Part shown: positions 10,477 to 21,429 of the stretch, piece after piece | Position numbering within the stretch: the first letter of the stretch is position 1 | Layout of the letters: every line of letters begins with the position of its first letter | DNA from: Anastrepha obliqua | Taxonomy: Eukaryota > Arthropoda > Insecta > Diptera > Tephritidae | Assembly (NCBI RefSeq): GCF_027943255.1 | Contig: NC_072893.1 | Span: forward strand, 113,707,784 to 113,771,783 | DNA length: 64,000 bases | Direction of reading: 5' to 3' | Program-made: the position numbers and the translations under genes | Notes under the pieces: model-generated | The model's input: the letters and a program-made list of their open reading frames with translations, nothing else | Told to the model about the DNA's origin: nothing | The model's database searches: none

Positions 10477-12069
10477 TTGCTTTCATCAAATAAAATCATG
10501 GGAAAAGTGAAAAAGAATCTACATTTTCTTACATTGAAAGAAAGAGATGAGATTCTCCAAAAAATTGAAAAAGGCGTTAAACAACGAGATCTTGCATTCG
10601 AATACAAAGTTGATTGCGCAACGATTTGCCGAATAAAAAAACAATCCCGTTCATTAAAAGAAAATGCATACAATTCATTTTCACTTGGAAATAAACGGAA
10701 AACTTTGCGGTTTGGCAATCATCCAGAGCTCGAGAAGCGCTTGTACCAGTTTTTCATGAATCAGCGGCGACGAAATGCTCCTGTTTATAGCTTGATATTG
10801 AAAAGCAGAGCATTAAAAATATTTGATGAAATAAAAAAGGATGGAGAACAATTCAATGCAAGTGATGGATGGTTTTCGCGATTCAAGAAACGCTTCGGAC
10901 TTCGCTATTTGACTGTGACTGGTGAATCATTGTCTTGTGATCCAGAAATCATTGAGCCATTCAAGGAAAAATTGACGGCGAAAATCGCTGAAAAAGGATA
11001 TGTAACATCACAAATATATAATGCTGATGAAACGGGGCTCTTTTGGAAACTTTTGCCAAATAAAACCTACGTTTCGAAAGATGAAAAGAGTGCTCCAGGC
11101 AACAAAGTTTCAAAAGATCGAATCAGTGTTCTTTTGTGTGCAAATGGTGATGGCAGCCACAAAATAAAACCATTAACGATCGGCAAATCTATGAATCCGC
11201 GTTGTTTTAAAAATTTTCGTCTACCGGTGAATTATGCTACCAAGAAGACTGCTTGGATGACGGGGGATATTTTCAAAAAGTGGTTCTTTGATAACTTTGT
11301 CGAAGAAGTGAAAAAATTCGCCAAAAGAACTGATGTTCCACCCAAAGCATTACTCTTGCTGGATCAAGCCCCATCTCATCCGCCCGAAGAAGAATTAGTT
11401 TGTGGTGAGATCGAAGTGATGTATTTTCCGGCCAATTGCACAGCGATTTTACAGCCAATGGATCAAGGTGTTATTAACTTGACAAAAATTCAATACAAAA
11501 CATTGCTAATGGAAACCATAATTAGTGAAAAAGATTCTTCATTACATGAACTATTGAAGAAAATTGATTTGAAAACCGCCGTGATCATGTTGAGCCAAGC
11601 ATGGGAGAAATTGCTCCCTGAAACGATCGCTAAATGCTGGAAAAGCGTATTGGGTGCAAGCCCAACAGTTGACGCGATTATTGAATCTAATCCAGGCGAT
11701 ATGCCATTGGATATCGAAATTGACGACCCCCTTCTTGTTGGAGGATTACAACGGTGAAATGAGATGGTCGAAAACTATGTGGGTGAAGCAGACACAGATG
11801 AAATCCGCAATTGGGTTTTGGAATTAGGAATAGATGAAGGTGATAGTGAAGCCAATGAACCCGAAGATACTACTCAAGAAGAAACAACCGAAAAAGTCCA
11901 GCATGAATCGATTTTTGGCTGTGTCAATACAATTTTGAAATGGGGTGAACAGGACGATGTACTGTCATTCAATCAGATTGCTTGTTTTGCTGATATCCGA
12001 TCAAAAGCACTTGAAAAGTGTTACGAGAAAACGCAATCGAAAATAACAAAGTTTTTCCAAAAAAAATAA
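10477..12069 (+). pseudogene. Tigger/jerky-type (pogo superfamily) transposase, single in-frame stop
   Basis: The frame is open for 426 residues, is interrupted by one TGA at 11755-11757, and continues in the same frame for about another 100 residues to 12069. From the N-terminus: a CENP-B/psq-type helix-turn-helix (LTLKERDEILQKI to ATICRIKKQ, about residues 18-56), a second DNA-binding helix bundle (about 85-145, GWFSRFKKRFG), then a DDE_1 catalytic core. Catalytic residues are D184 (YNADETGLFW), D296 (LLLDQAPSH) and D329 (LQPMDQGVI), a D,D32D spacing. The tail is acidic and ends TQSKITKFFQKK. ATG 10498 has better context (ATCATGG) than 10477. AATAAA follows at 12129. The stop may be a recent mutation; a selected truncation cannot be excluded. 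Confidence 0.85.
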
Positions 12070-12173
12070 TTGAATTTTGGAGCACACACTCATATGTCCT
12101 TCCGCATTGATCTCTTTGTATTAATTTCAATAAATATGTGTTCATTTTTCTTGAATATCGACCTTTTGATAGC

Positions 12174-12305
12174 ATAACATAACATAATGCAACATAACAT
12201 AACATAACATAACATAACATAACATAACATAACATAACATAACATAACATAACATAACATAACATAACATAACATAACATAACATAACATAACATAACAT
12301 AACAT
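12174..12305. repeat. (AACAT)n microsatellite
   Basis: There are about 25 copies of the pentanucleotide AACAT, nearly perfect with one variant near the left edge (AATGCAACAT). Open frames across it on the minus strand are repeat artefacts. It directly abuts the minisatellite-containing repeat at 12307-12404. Confidence 0.97.
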
Positions 12306-12306
12306 G

Positions 12307-12404
12307 CTGTTCAAGCAAGGTAACGACACATGAGCAAGATAACGACGCATTTTTTGGTGCGTGCAGCCGGCTACATAGAATTATAAGACGTTATCACGTC
12401 AAAA
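12307..12404. repeat. GCAAGGTAACG repeat, copy 1
   Basis: It contains AGCAAGGTAACGACACATG, then AGCAAGATAACGACGCAT, then GTGCGTGCAGCC and AATTATAAGACGTTATCACG. The last two segments recur almost exactly at 12675-12720, so these two regions are copies of one longer repeat. The AAGACGTTATCACGTC part is a near palindrome. Confidence 0.75.
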
Positions 12405-12589
12405 AAATAATAACATTAAAACAAACAAACTTGGTTTTATTTTAAATTCTTCAAGTAAATCAAATTAATAAAAATCAATAAGAAGGCATATGCAAATACA
12501 AATACGTGAATTTATATATGTACATATGCGCATATACATACATATATACGCTCATTTAAGTAGGAGAGAGCAAGGTCGTAAGGTAACGG

Positions 12590-12722
12590 CAATGAGCAAG
12601 GTAACGACACATGAGCAAGGTAACGGCAATGAGCAAGGTAACACTAATGAGCAAGGTATCGACACATTTCTTCGTGCGTGCAGCCTGTTAAATCGAATTA
12701 TAAGACGTTATCACGTCAAAAA
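12590..12722. repeat. GAGCAAGGTAACG minisatellite and repeat, copy 2
   Basis: There are about five units of 18-19 bp, each beginning GAGCAAGGTAACG and ending alternately ACACAT or GCAAT. They are followed by CGTGCGTGCAGCC and AATTATAAGACGTTATCACG as in copy 1. Between the copies lies AT-rich DNA with TACATATG microsatellite. The family identity is unknown to me. Confidence 0.75.
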
Positions 12723-12762
12723 ATCGATTTCTTGAAAATTCTAACTGTATATAACCTCTTAA
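12716..12762. repeat. Solo terminus resembling the TTAA element at 47479-49792
   Basis: The sequence AAAAAATCGATTTCTTGAAA, then ACTGTATATAACCTC followed by TTAA, closely parallels the right end of the TTAA-flanked element (AAAAATCGATTTTTTTGAAA, ACTGCGTATAACCCC, TTAA). I found no matching left end nearby, so this may be a truncated relative. It abuts a SINE remnant. Confidence 0.45.
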
Positions 12763-12922
12763 ATACAAGGAGCTCTCTTATGGCAGAAATACAATCGAAA
12801 GATTGAGATTGCCCGCCAAGAGCGAAAAAATTTGATATCATTTGGTGATTTATGCCCGCAGTGGGCCCCGAACCTGGGTCTAACCGAATGCGACGTACCA
12901 ACCATTCGACTACGGCTGCATC
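12763..12922 (-). repeat. tRNA-derived SINE-like repeat, diverged copy
   Basis: The minus strand reads GATGCAGCCGTAGTCGAATG as an A-box-like head and CCCAGGTTCGGGGCC as a B-box-like block. Downstream are GGCGGGCAAT and TGTATTTCTGCCATAAGAG, which are diverged forms of the SINE body seen intact at 31549-31872. The tail half is missing at the TTAA-like junction. Confidence 0.6.
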
Positions 12923-12924
12923 AT

Positions 12925-13984
12925 ACGAGTCTAGCTCTAACACTCACTCGATGAGTTTAATAAATTTGAATTTTCACCATCTATGCATGTCCCACTGTGG
13001 CAGAGTGTAAGCTTACTTCTTGCTCGTTATCTTTTTTTGTTGGTAAATAGTCAGTAAGTGTAAGTTTCTTTATCATTACCCGAATTTTACTTTAGTCTGT
13101 TGTAAATAATACATATGGAAATATAATAGAAAGCAAAAAAAAAAAATGTACTAAATAGGTGTTGCGTTTAGACGACGTTTTGCAACGCACGTTTGCCGCT
13201 TTACAAGAATACTACAATATATACATACATACACACAGTCATACATACAAACATACATTGTAAATACTTATATACATACTTATGCTTACATATATAGTAT
13301 TTTATATAATTTTTGCGGCGCAATTTTTCTTTATTGCTTTTAGTTTTTTTCAATTTTGTTGTTGTACATTTTATTATGTATTACTGGTCTGCCCTTTTAA
13401 ACTTTTATTTCATTATTTGCTTACCAAAATTATTTATAATTGTAGGCATACCTAATTCACACCCTCCAATCTGCTTTCGTGCCCAACACTCCTTGGCCGT
13501 TTAATCTGGCACCGCTTAAGTGGTTTATGTCTGACGCGTGACGTATGGTGGGTGGCTTTGCTTTGATGGTTATGTTTACACATAGTGGAGCATATTGATG
13601 CTCATTATGCATTGATTTAGGTTTATCAATTTTTATGGCATACAACTGTGCATACCGAAAATTCGCGCGTTCGCCGTGTATGTGCACATGTTTCTTGTTT
13701 ACTAAACACGTGAATATGTAATTGTGTTCAGAATGATTTATTTTCTCGTTTCGGTGTGAACTTCACTGTGCACGTATACCCGAAATGATTGACGGAATTC
13801 ATTGACTCGCAATGAACATTGTGACGCAAGCAAACTTATGCTGCTAAAAATCGAAGTGAACGACCGAAATTGCGTCTCTTGTTAGGGCTGGTTTGTGGAG
13901 CGACCAAGGTCATTGGGTAAAAAGTAGCATCTCAAAACTCATGTAAGCAGTTAACTAAAGTATACTATTCTGCTGGGCCTGGTG
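12925..13984. other. Non-coding stretch with microsatellites
   Basis: I see no gene. A TACA/TATA microsatellite lies near 13218-13290. The rest shows no recognisable element. Confidence 0.45.
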
Positions 13985-15115
13985 GATATCTGGAGACAAA
14001 TCTACAATAAAAACTGGGCGCACCTAGCTATAGAGATCGGCGTGCATCACGCAACCATACCTTTAATGCCAATAGAGGCGCTCGATATCTGAATTATCTT
14101 TCTGCCTATCGACCTACCCTGGTTTCGAAAACTATCCTGGCACACTGTTAATCAGTCTAACTCATTGCTCTAATAAAGTGAGGCCTCTCAAGGGTAACTC
14201 CCTCCAGGAGGAAGGTGAACCAAGTCATGTTATGGACCCAATTTCGGCTTGAGATTTGCCCACTGATTTTGGCGACCGCAAAAGCAATACTCCTGTACGG
14301 CAGCGAAATATGGGGATAAGCGCTAAACTGCAAAAGCAAGCGTAAAGCACTGGAGGCTGTGCAACAAACAGCGGCACTCAGAGTTGCTTCAGCCTACCGC
14401 ACTGTCTCATGCGCAGCAGTTTTTATGATCAGCAGGGAGATACCTAACGAACTTATGGCCCGGCAATGAGTGGTTGCGTGGGATTCCAGAAAATCCACGC
14501 CACCACTAACGCCGCGGAACGGAGATGCAAAACCATACAGCGGGTGCAAAGCCACTGAATCGAGTGGCAGATGGACCTACCCTAAATTAGGTAAATGGGT
14601 TTAAAGGAACTTTGGGGAAGTGGGTCATGGATACTTCTGAAAATACCTATACCGCACGGGTAAGGAAAGCGACACCAGGTGCATATACTGCGAAGAACCG
14701 AGCGATGACGCCGAACACACGTTCTTTAAAGATACGTTGAAGGCGTACTACGGAGAAAAAAGACAGAACTCGACGCAGTACAACAAAGCGAAGCTTTGTA
14801 GACAGACCCATAAAAAGACGAGCCTATAGCATGAAACTGACTACAAGCATGGTGGACCCATACGCAGAGCCGTAGAGAGCAAATCCAGGCCCCGGGGGAA
14901 AATTGCAAATGCAGGCCCTTTCCAATTATGTTTAATTCATACAATTCGAATTACTCTCTGAGAACTTCGGGCCCGGGGTAAAACGTCCCCGAAGTAGTCT
15001 CGGGAATGGAGGCTCCCCTGAAGAGGAGAAGGAATTTTTTAGTGGTCACACCACAGTATGCAGTATACGACAGTCGCTTTTAGTGTGGGGGTATTTTGAA
15101 CCCTATCTTACTCAT
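13985..15115 (+). pseudogene. R1-type LINE fragment, degraded, with 3' UTR
   Basis: Conceptual translation in shifting frames gives AKAILLYGSEIWG, then LEAVQQTAALRVASAYRTVS (about 14340-14410), and later a GHGYF...TRCIYCEEPSDDAEHTFF zinc-tail motif near 14630-14740. The 3' UTR at 14960-15110 shares CCGAAGTAGTC, GAGGCTCCCC, AGTGG(T)CACACCAC and TATTTTGAACCCTA with the copy at 6490-6670. Many stops show it is dead. Confidence 0.72.
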
Positions 15116-15179
15116 AAAACTTACTCACAATTATCACGCGAATTTCTGGTACACAAACTATTAAACTTTTAGGAACGTC

Positions 15180-15545
15180 TAATTCACACGAATCGCATCC
15201 AGAGATGAATAGAAAGATGATCTGGTATTGAATCTGTACGTTAACTCTACAGTCATTTACATTGATGGTTCAAAAGTAAATGAAAAGATAAAGTCGTAGG
15301 CATCTACGAGTACAAGGTAACTGCATATCTGTCCAATTGGCGAAAAAAGGAGCCTGGCAGAAGTGCCTCACACGATTTGGGGCGTGGCGCTTAGAACTTT
15401 TGCTTAAAACTATTTTAGTTGGACAGGCAAACAAAAGATATCCGGTAAAATACAAATGAAGGATAGCATCACAGATCTGGCCTAAAATCAATAAGGAAAG
15501 ATTTAACAATCTCAGCTACTTGGGCGCTCTCACTTAAATCTTGCC
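15180..15545 (+). pseudogene. LINE RNase H fragment
   Basis: The plus strand reads an RNase H-like start (SFTLMVQK/YIDGSK in adjacent frames, near 15255), a following VGIYEYKVTAYLSN segment, and a WPKINKERFNNLSYLGAL block that resembles the region after RNase H in I/LOA-like LINEs. It is short and broken, so the assignment is moderate. Confidence 0.5.
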
Positions 15546-16799
15546 CACATAATAAATATTTATAATAATTGCGGCACATATCCTGCATTAGATACTTGAC
15601 TTGTTCTAGAATTTCAACCCACTCCCAAAGATGCAGATTCATGGCAGAAAATTACTTTCTGCTGAGAGATACTATTAGAAAAAACTTTCTGATGTCTCAT
15701 GACCACATTTGGCATCAACATCGAAATCAGCTGAATGACTGTTACACACAAACCCACTCGGTAAAAACTTTCACCTAATATCAGTCGAAAATAAAATTCT
15801 ATTGGAAAAACTTTCACAACAAGGAGAACGAGGCAAAACCCATACTAGATGGAAAGCTCAACTAGGGGGGAATGGATAGTAAGCTAATATAAATGGCGGA
15901 TGGAACCCAGAAATTAGGGCCATGGAATGCTCTTGAGAAACAATTTTAAGAATAATTGTCCAAAGAGTTGCGCCAATTGTTATAACCGGTGAGACGACGA
16001 TGACGATGGCAGTATCGAAGGCATGGTACACCATACTCAGCTGCCTTTTGATAGGCCCGTATGTTACACAAATCACAAGTAGTGCAGAAAATTGACCGAC
16101 CCAAATTCCCCGTGCTTCCCAAGCTGGTGGATTATGCGCTACACCTACTGTGACTTTTCTTACAATTTTCAAGAAAAGTTCGGGGCGGACGTCCAGCTCG
16201 AGGATAGAGAGTGATACGAAGCTTATTCCATCTATCATCAGACCTTTTTTTACCCTTCAGATCTATGCGTGTTACGCAGACTCTTCGAACTGATCAATCC
16301 GTTCAAGTTAATATTTGGTTAGGCTTCTGTTAATATCGAGCAGTTTTGTCAACGTTCACTATGTAGTACCAATATTTTTAAGGCCAAGCCTGCCGAAAAT
16401 GTGAAATAATGAAAGCAAAACACAAAAAAAATTAATTCTACAACATTGAAAGGCCAGGAAAGAGGGGATTGAGGTAGGTTAGATAATTGTTTCTAATTAA
16501 GAGAGAGCGCACTTGGGCGTAAATCCTAAATTGCTCCATTGTAGTACCATTAAGATGGGAAAGGGGATGCAGAAAAGGGGGAAGGGTTAGGACAAATACT
16601 CAAACTATGAATATTTACGACGACAGTGAATGATTAAGCAGTGAGTGCCAAGCTGTCTGAGCTTTGACCTCGCAAGATGACTGCACCTCATACTCCAGAT
16701 AGCTATCCCAAAAGGGACGCAAAGTAATGATAACTCTTACCGCATGGATGTCTAACAGTTAATGTGTGGAGAGTTGAGAATTTGTTAGATTTAAGAGTT
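15546..16799. other. Unassigned stretch
   Basis: I recognise no gene or element. A 126-codon open frame on the minus strand (15858-16238) has no recognisable domain and is not supported by neighbours. The DNA lacks obvious microsatellites, so it may be an old degraded repeat. Confidence 0.35.
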
Positions 16800-17345
16800 A
16801 GGTAGGTAGGTGAAATGGTTGAAGTGCCAGTCTGGCACTTCTCAAGTAGCACTAAAACACCGTTTAGATACCATTAGGAGACCTCCAATAGGCAGATATT
16901 TACAGCCAGCCAGAGCTGTTGATATAATGGAGAAGATAGATGGGATTTAGGTTGGCGCACTGCCCCAGGCTGTCGAAGAAAGGAGCACCCAGTGACCTTA
17001 ATCGTCTAGCTGCCAAACCCGGACATTTACAAAGAAAATACTTACAGGTCCCCACAGCTTCTGCAATGGGGGTTAAATGGTAACCCTAGCTTTTATGCGT
17101 GTGTGCCGATCGTCCAGTGATCGGTAAACACAGCTACGAGTTTGGAAATTGAATAGTGAGGAGTCCAAAGGACTTTCTGAGTCCTCCGTCTATTGTACTG
17201 GGGTCAAAGGGTTTTCAAAATAGCACATGAAGAAATCTTTTCTGTGCTTTCCTGAGAAATAATTTGTGCGGTTCCCCTTTAACAACTGTCAGGAGGATGC
17301 CGATGACCGGGTAGTGCAGTGCCGTGATTACACCTTGGCTGTCGG
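16800..17345 (-). pseudogene. LINE 3' fragment (antisense), same family as 39695-40300
   Basis: The reverse complement aligns by eye with the plus-strand fragment at 39695-40300. Shared pieces include GAGGACTCAGAAAGTCCT, CCAAACTCGTAGCTGTGTTTACCG and the CAGAAGCTGTGGGGA segment encoding a cysteine-rich tail. The 3' UTR similarity continues to about 16800 (GAAATGGTTGAAGTGCCAG). It is a 5'-truncated dead copy. Confidence 0.7.
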
Positions 17346-19000
17346 AACAGAAACTAATTTTCTAATTTTTATACTAGTGGGAAGCCGATCAATTGTTGTT
17401 ACTTAATTTTACTCTCTAAAAGTATCATAGACAGTTGACAGAATTGCGCGGTAATAGACCAAGAATCTATATCGGTTCATGATAAGTTAATTCGGCGTTA
17501 GTTCGATTCACAGCAGGGCATTTTATTCACTGCTCCAACTTTCTATTGAATACTAACTAAGCATTTCCAGGCACTTGGCATACAAAGAGGCGTCAACTTT
17601 TGTGTTTGCGAGTGTATATATGTGTGTATATATGATAATGCACAAGTGTGAGTGCATACCCACACACTTGACTCGATCAAGTGCCATTGCAACTGTACAA
17701 TCCACCACACACACCCACAGCCAATTAAGTTCAATCTGTATTCATATCGATTTGCTCTGCAGACATACACACACACATATATAAAAATGTAACATAGCGT
17801 GAGCTCGAAGTCCGGTTCGTGGCATCACAGAACGAGACCGGTTTATTGACCGTCATTGGATACATCGTCACTGACAGCGCTATCTCAACAGCAACAACAA
17901 TATCTGCACATGCACTGCACCCACAATCGACAGCAAAAGCAAAGAGCAAAAAGTCGCTACAATTGACTATTTATACTCTCGTCTATGCACAGTTCGTTTT
18001 GCGCCAGCGCTACGCAATGCGTCGTTTACCCCAACAAACAGTTGCAGCCGAGCACGTCATTATTGTTTATTGTTGCTTCTACCGGCAAGTCGGGGGTCTC
18101 GTCGTCATCAACTCGATCATCGTGAGCAGCAGCAGCAGCAACAGTCACTTTGGAATCGCTATATTTATTTACAATACATACATACATGCATGCATATACA
18201 TGTGCGCCGGCATTTATCACGTTTCACTCGTTGTAGCTACTTACTATACATACATACATACATGCATACACGCATATGTAGGTATGCAATTGTTGGAATC
18301 TGTTGCTCGGGTGCTACGTGTATAGTTGCCAGTCAGAGACAATTGTGCTACTTGAACAGCTGGTATGCACAAACACACAAATTACCACTGTTGCTGATGA
18401 TGATGACGATGATGCAGGCGGACGCGAAGTCTCTCACGAAGGCGGAAATTTAAGATTTGTATTCAAAATTTAATATTTGTGCTTTATTTTTGGTATTCAA
18501 CTCAAACTTTCGCAGACTCAAGAATTGGTGTACTCCAACTTTGCCACGTCGGCTCGTCGTGGTACGTCCACTCGCTGAATGCTTGATGCTTGGCGTAGTT
18601 TCCTTCGTGTTCGTTCGCGACGCCTCCGATGATCCCAAAAGTGCGCTGTGGAAACTTATAGTCAGGGTCATGCTCGCTTAGTGATATTCTTACTAAGTAA
18701 TGAGTATGTATGTATGTATGTGGGTGTGTGTGTAAGGAGGCATGCATGGATGCACACTTACACGCACTTACGTACACCTCCTATACATGCATTTGTGCCG
18801 GTTTGCTTGTGTGGTAACGCTTCTTGCTCAAGCTTCATTTGGCTTATTGAGATGATTTATGTGAATAAACTGTTACGATTGACCTTCGGACTTGAGAGTT
18901 TGCTATGTTCATTTCCTCAAAATAAATTTGTAGTAGTTTTTGTAAGTTAAGTCTATAAAATTTATAATTTTATGTTAAAACAAATACGAGATGTGGCTAT
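17346..19000. other. Mostly non-repetitive non-coding island
   Basis: No gene is supported. Base composition is less AT-rich than the surroundings, with CAG/CAA-rich tracts (17885-17960, 18125-18150) and CATA/TATG microsatellites (18175-18205, 18245-18280, 18700-18735). Long open frames here (for example 17819-18325) run through microsatellites and have no domain. This resembles host regulatory or intronic DNA more than transposon DNA, which is inference. Confidence 0.4.
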
Positions 19001-19002
19001 TA

Positions 19003-19986
19003 CAGGGTCCGACACTCGAATGGTAACCAATTAAAAAGGTCATAAATTTAGTTTGGTAAATTATTTTTATGCAATTCAAAGTAAAAACTGTGTGAAAATA
19101 ATACAAAATTAAGAATCAATTTACTTTTGCTCGATATTACCACCTTTTGCCTTGACTATGGTCTTGACGCGGTCCAGAAACGTATCGCAAGCTGACCGAA
19201 TGTGACTTGCAGGTATTTCGGCCCACTCGCAGACAATGACTTTTTTCAGCGCCTCGAGACTGGTAAATCTTTTAGTTCGGACCTCTCTCTCCAAAATGGC
19301 CCAAAGAGAATAATCCATCGGACTTGCGTCTGGTAAATTTGAGAGCCATTGTGTGGATGTTATGGAGTTCGGAATGTTGTTTTTTAACCATTCATGGTTC
19401 ACTCGAGTTTTGTGAGACGGTGCCGAGTCCTGTTGAAACGTCCATGGTGTTCCACCGAAATGTTTATCTGTTGACGGCTTCAAAGCAGCTTCCAGATTAC
19501 TTTCTAGATAATATTTCGCATTTACCCTAACGTCAGGCTCGATGAAAATGATTGGAGAGCGCCCATCTGCGGTTATAGCGGCCGAAACCATTACCTGTGG
19601 CGGGTACTGCCTCCTAGTGGCCAATCGATGACTCAAATTCTCGTATGAAGGGTCGATCAAATAAACCTTATCGTTTGGAGTTGACGAATTGTTCGATTTT
19701 AAAATTTTTTCGTCAGAAAACACAATGTTCGGAAATTGACCGCTTTCGGCCAAGCGAAGCAACTCCTTTGCTCTCTCAGGTCTTACTTGTTGCTGCATTG
19801 TGTGAGATCATGCGCCTTTTCGATCTGTAAGGCTTGACTGTTTTATGTTTACTCTCGGCAAAATACTTCCGCGTGCTTGTAAACAATACTCTGGACTGTC
19901 ATTTGGTCAACTTACAGGCAGCTGATGCCCATGTATTAGCTGCGCGAGCGGTCTGAAGTTGGTTACACTTCGAGTTCCGGACCCTG
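19003..19986 (-). mobile_element. maT (D,D37D) transposon, internally deleted
   Basis: The inverted termini are CAGGGTCCGACACTCGAATG and CAGGGTCCGGAACTCGAAGT, about 27 bp with mismatches, and TA is present on both sides (19001-19002 and 19987-19988). At 984 bp it is shorter than a complete maT-type element. The N-terminal DNA-binding part of the transposase is missing, while the catalytic half remains. Confidence 0.87.
19121..19798 (-). pseudogene. maT transposase, catalytic half only
   Basis: This is an open frame of 225 residues with all three catalytic positions: D29 (NIVFSDEKIL), D124 (WTFQQDSAPSH) and D162 (PDASPMDYSLW). The 37 intervening residues between the last two are the D,D37D spacing of maT elements. 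The C-terminus ends in DRVKTIVKAKGGNIE, shared with the copy at 56027-57066. That copy shows about 120 additional N-terminal residues, including the helix-turn-helix. The protein here therefore lacks DNA recognition and is unlikely to transpose the element. Confidence 0.82.
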
Positions 19987-20035
19987 TAAAGAACAAGAGT
20001 AACGCTGAAAAACATTTGTGTTTGGCTGAGCTTCT

Positions 20036-20302
20036 GCTTTTATTTGTGTTCTGCGTCTTGATGTTGTTCCACAAATGGAGGGACCCACAGTTTTAAGCTG
20101 ACTCCGAACCGCAGATATTTTTTATGAGTAGTTTTTTCAAGGCAAAAACACGCTCGGAGGTTTGCCATTCGATGCCGAGGGGCGACCGCTTTTAGAAAAA
20201 CTATTTCTATCATTTTGGTGTTTCGTGCACGGAGATTCGAACCTACGCACTTCCAAATGGTAATGGTAGTAACGCAACAACCAAGTCGGCTACGGCAGCC
20301 AC
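20036..20302 (-). repeat. tRNA-derived SINE-like repeat
   Basis: On the minus strand it begins GGCTGCCGTAGCCGACTTGG (A-box region), has a GGTTCGAATCTCCGTG B-box region, then GGCGACCCCTCGGCAT, GGCAAACCTCCGAG, GGAGTCAGCTTAAAACTGTG and CAACATCAAGACGCAGAACA. It matches the family at 31549-31872 and 58840-59160. The tail is truncated. Confidence 0.78.
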
Positions 20303-20462
20303 AGAGACAGAATATATCATTCACAAAAAAACTAAACCAAAGCGGACTAAGGACAAAACTGTGCGGCATACTGGAGCCTAGAAAACAAGACGTGGAAGAG
20401 TTAGCCAAATTACTTTTTGAGTTTTTCCTGAAAGGTAGCTGATAATAAGCTTGTCAGAGCTT

Positions 20463-20702
20463 TCAAAAAATCCAAAAATGCTTAAGCTTTTTGCAAAAGG
20501 TAATAATTAGCGAATCAAATGACTTAGAGAAATCCAGAAGGCAAAGAAGAGATAGTTTACCGTTGTCAAACTGCATCCTTATGCCATCAAGCATATTTAT
20601 CATAGTTGTAGACCCGCTATACTCAGCTAGACTGCAGTGGGTACAATACAGGTCTACAATTCCAAGAAATTGAGCCTCCAGCGAATCAGTAAGCAGGATC
20701 AA
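20463..20702 (-). pseudogene. LINE reverse-transcriptase fragment (motif A region)
   Basis: An 80-codon minus-strand frame contains KLSLLCLLDFSKSFDSL, the catalytic-aspartate motif A region of Jockey/I-like reverse transcriptases, preceded by an AEYSGSTTMI segment. Nothing further of the element is intact here. Confidence 0.65.
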
Positions 20703-20829
20703 GGCTTGGCTGGGATCTATGATGTTGGAAGCAGCAGTCCTAGTAAGCAGCAGAAAGATAGTAGTAACTATAAATGCAAGTATTGGGACTGTAACTATTA
20801 GTTCAAAACCCGCTATGAATTACCTCATA

Positions 20830-21320
20830 GCACCTGAAATATGCTGTGAACAATGCATCGAGTGTGCGGTCCCGTCTGTCGCTAATAAGGCCAAATAACG
20901 GCGGTCCTAGCCACAGCAAAGAATACTATGTCGCAAGATAGTCAGCTCGGTTCTCTTCTATGCCGCACCGATGTGGGCTGATGCATTGAACACAAATAGC
21001 TACACAAAAAAAAAAAACTAATAGCAGCCTAACGGCTAAGCGCTTTGCGGACTATCTGTGGCTTCCGTACAATTTCGAACGATGCGTCCTTCGTTATAGC
21101 TGGTCTAGTCCCTGTAGACATTTTGGCGAAAGAAATACAGAGAGTGTATTTAAGGCTATCTGAGCCCAACGATGGAGCAAGTCGTAAAAATATTGCATAA
21201 GAAGAAAGGCGTCGTTCGATCGCCCACTGGCAAGACCGGTGGAACAGATCACCGAAAGGTAGGTCGGGTCGCATGGGCTAATACCCATTCTTACGTCGTG
21301 GTTAGAAAGGAACCGTGGGG
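20830..21320 (+). pseudogene. R1-type LINE fragment
   Basis: Conceptual reading gives NNGGPSHSKEYYVAR, LYAAPMWADAL, then LSALRTICGFRTISNDASFV and IAGLVPVDILAKE, followed by an AHWQDRWNRSPKGR-like segment near 21220. This is the R1-clade reverse-transcriptase C-terminus, as at 4445-4648. It is interrupted by stops. Confidence 0.7.
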
Positions 21321-21429
21321 AGTTCCTCTTTTTGGCTGATGCTCACAATAAATTTGTGAATTTGAGAAAGTTTCTAAAGGTTCTTCCTTATAAGACCTTA
21401 TGTCTCAGCTTTTCTAAAATAAATACAAA

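Noticed and set aside
11969..12350. Minus-strand frames with a repeated MLCYV motif
   Set aside because: They are translations of the (AACAT)n pentanucleotide array. Five-base units keep all frames open, so this is an artefact.
12174..12722. CRISPR-like array of short repeats
   Set aside because: Units are contiguous, with no unique spacers between repeats, and the genome is clearly eukaryotic. It is microsatellite and minisatellite.
15858..16238. 126-codon minus-strand frame rich in hydrophobic residues
   Set aside because: No family match by eye and no signal peptide logic, neighbour or start context to support a gene. Hydrophobicity follows from composition.
17819..18325. 168-codon plus-strand open frame
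   Set aside because: It runs through CAG and CATA microsatellites, has no recognisable domain, and overlaps equally long frames on the other strand and in other phases.
18450..18777. Overlapping short frames on both strands near 18.5 kb as a small host gene
   Set aside because: No conserved motif, no consistent start or splice context, and a TATG microsatellite within. Insufficient support.
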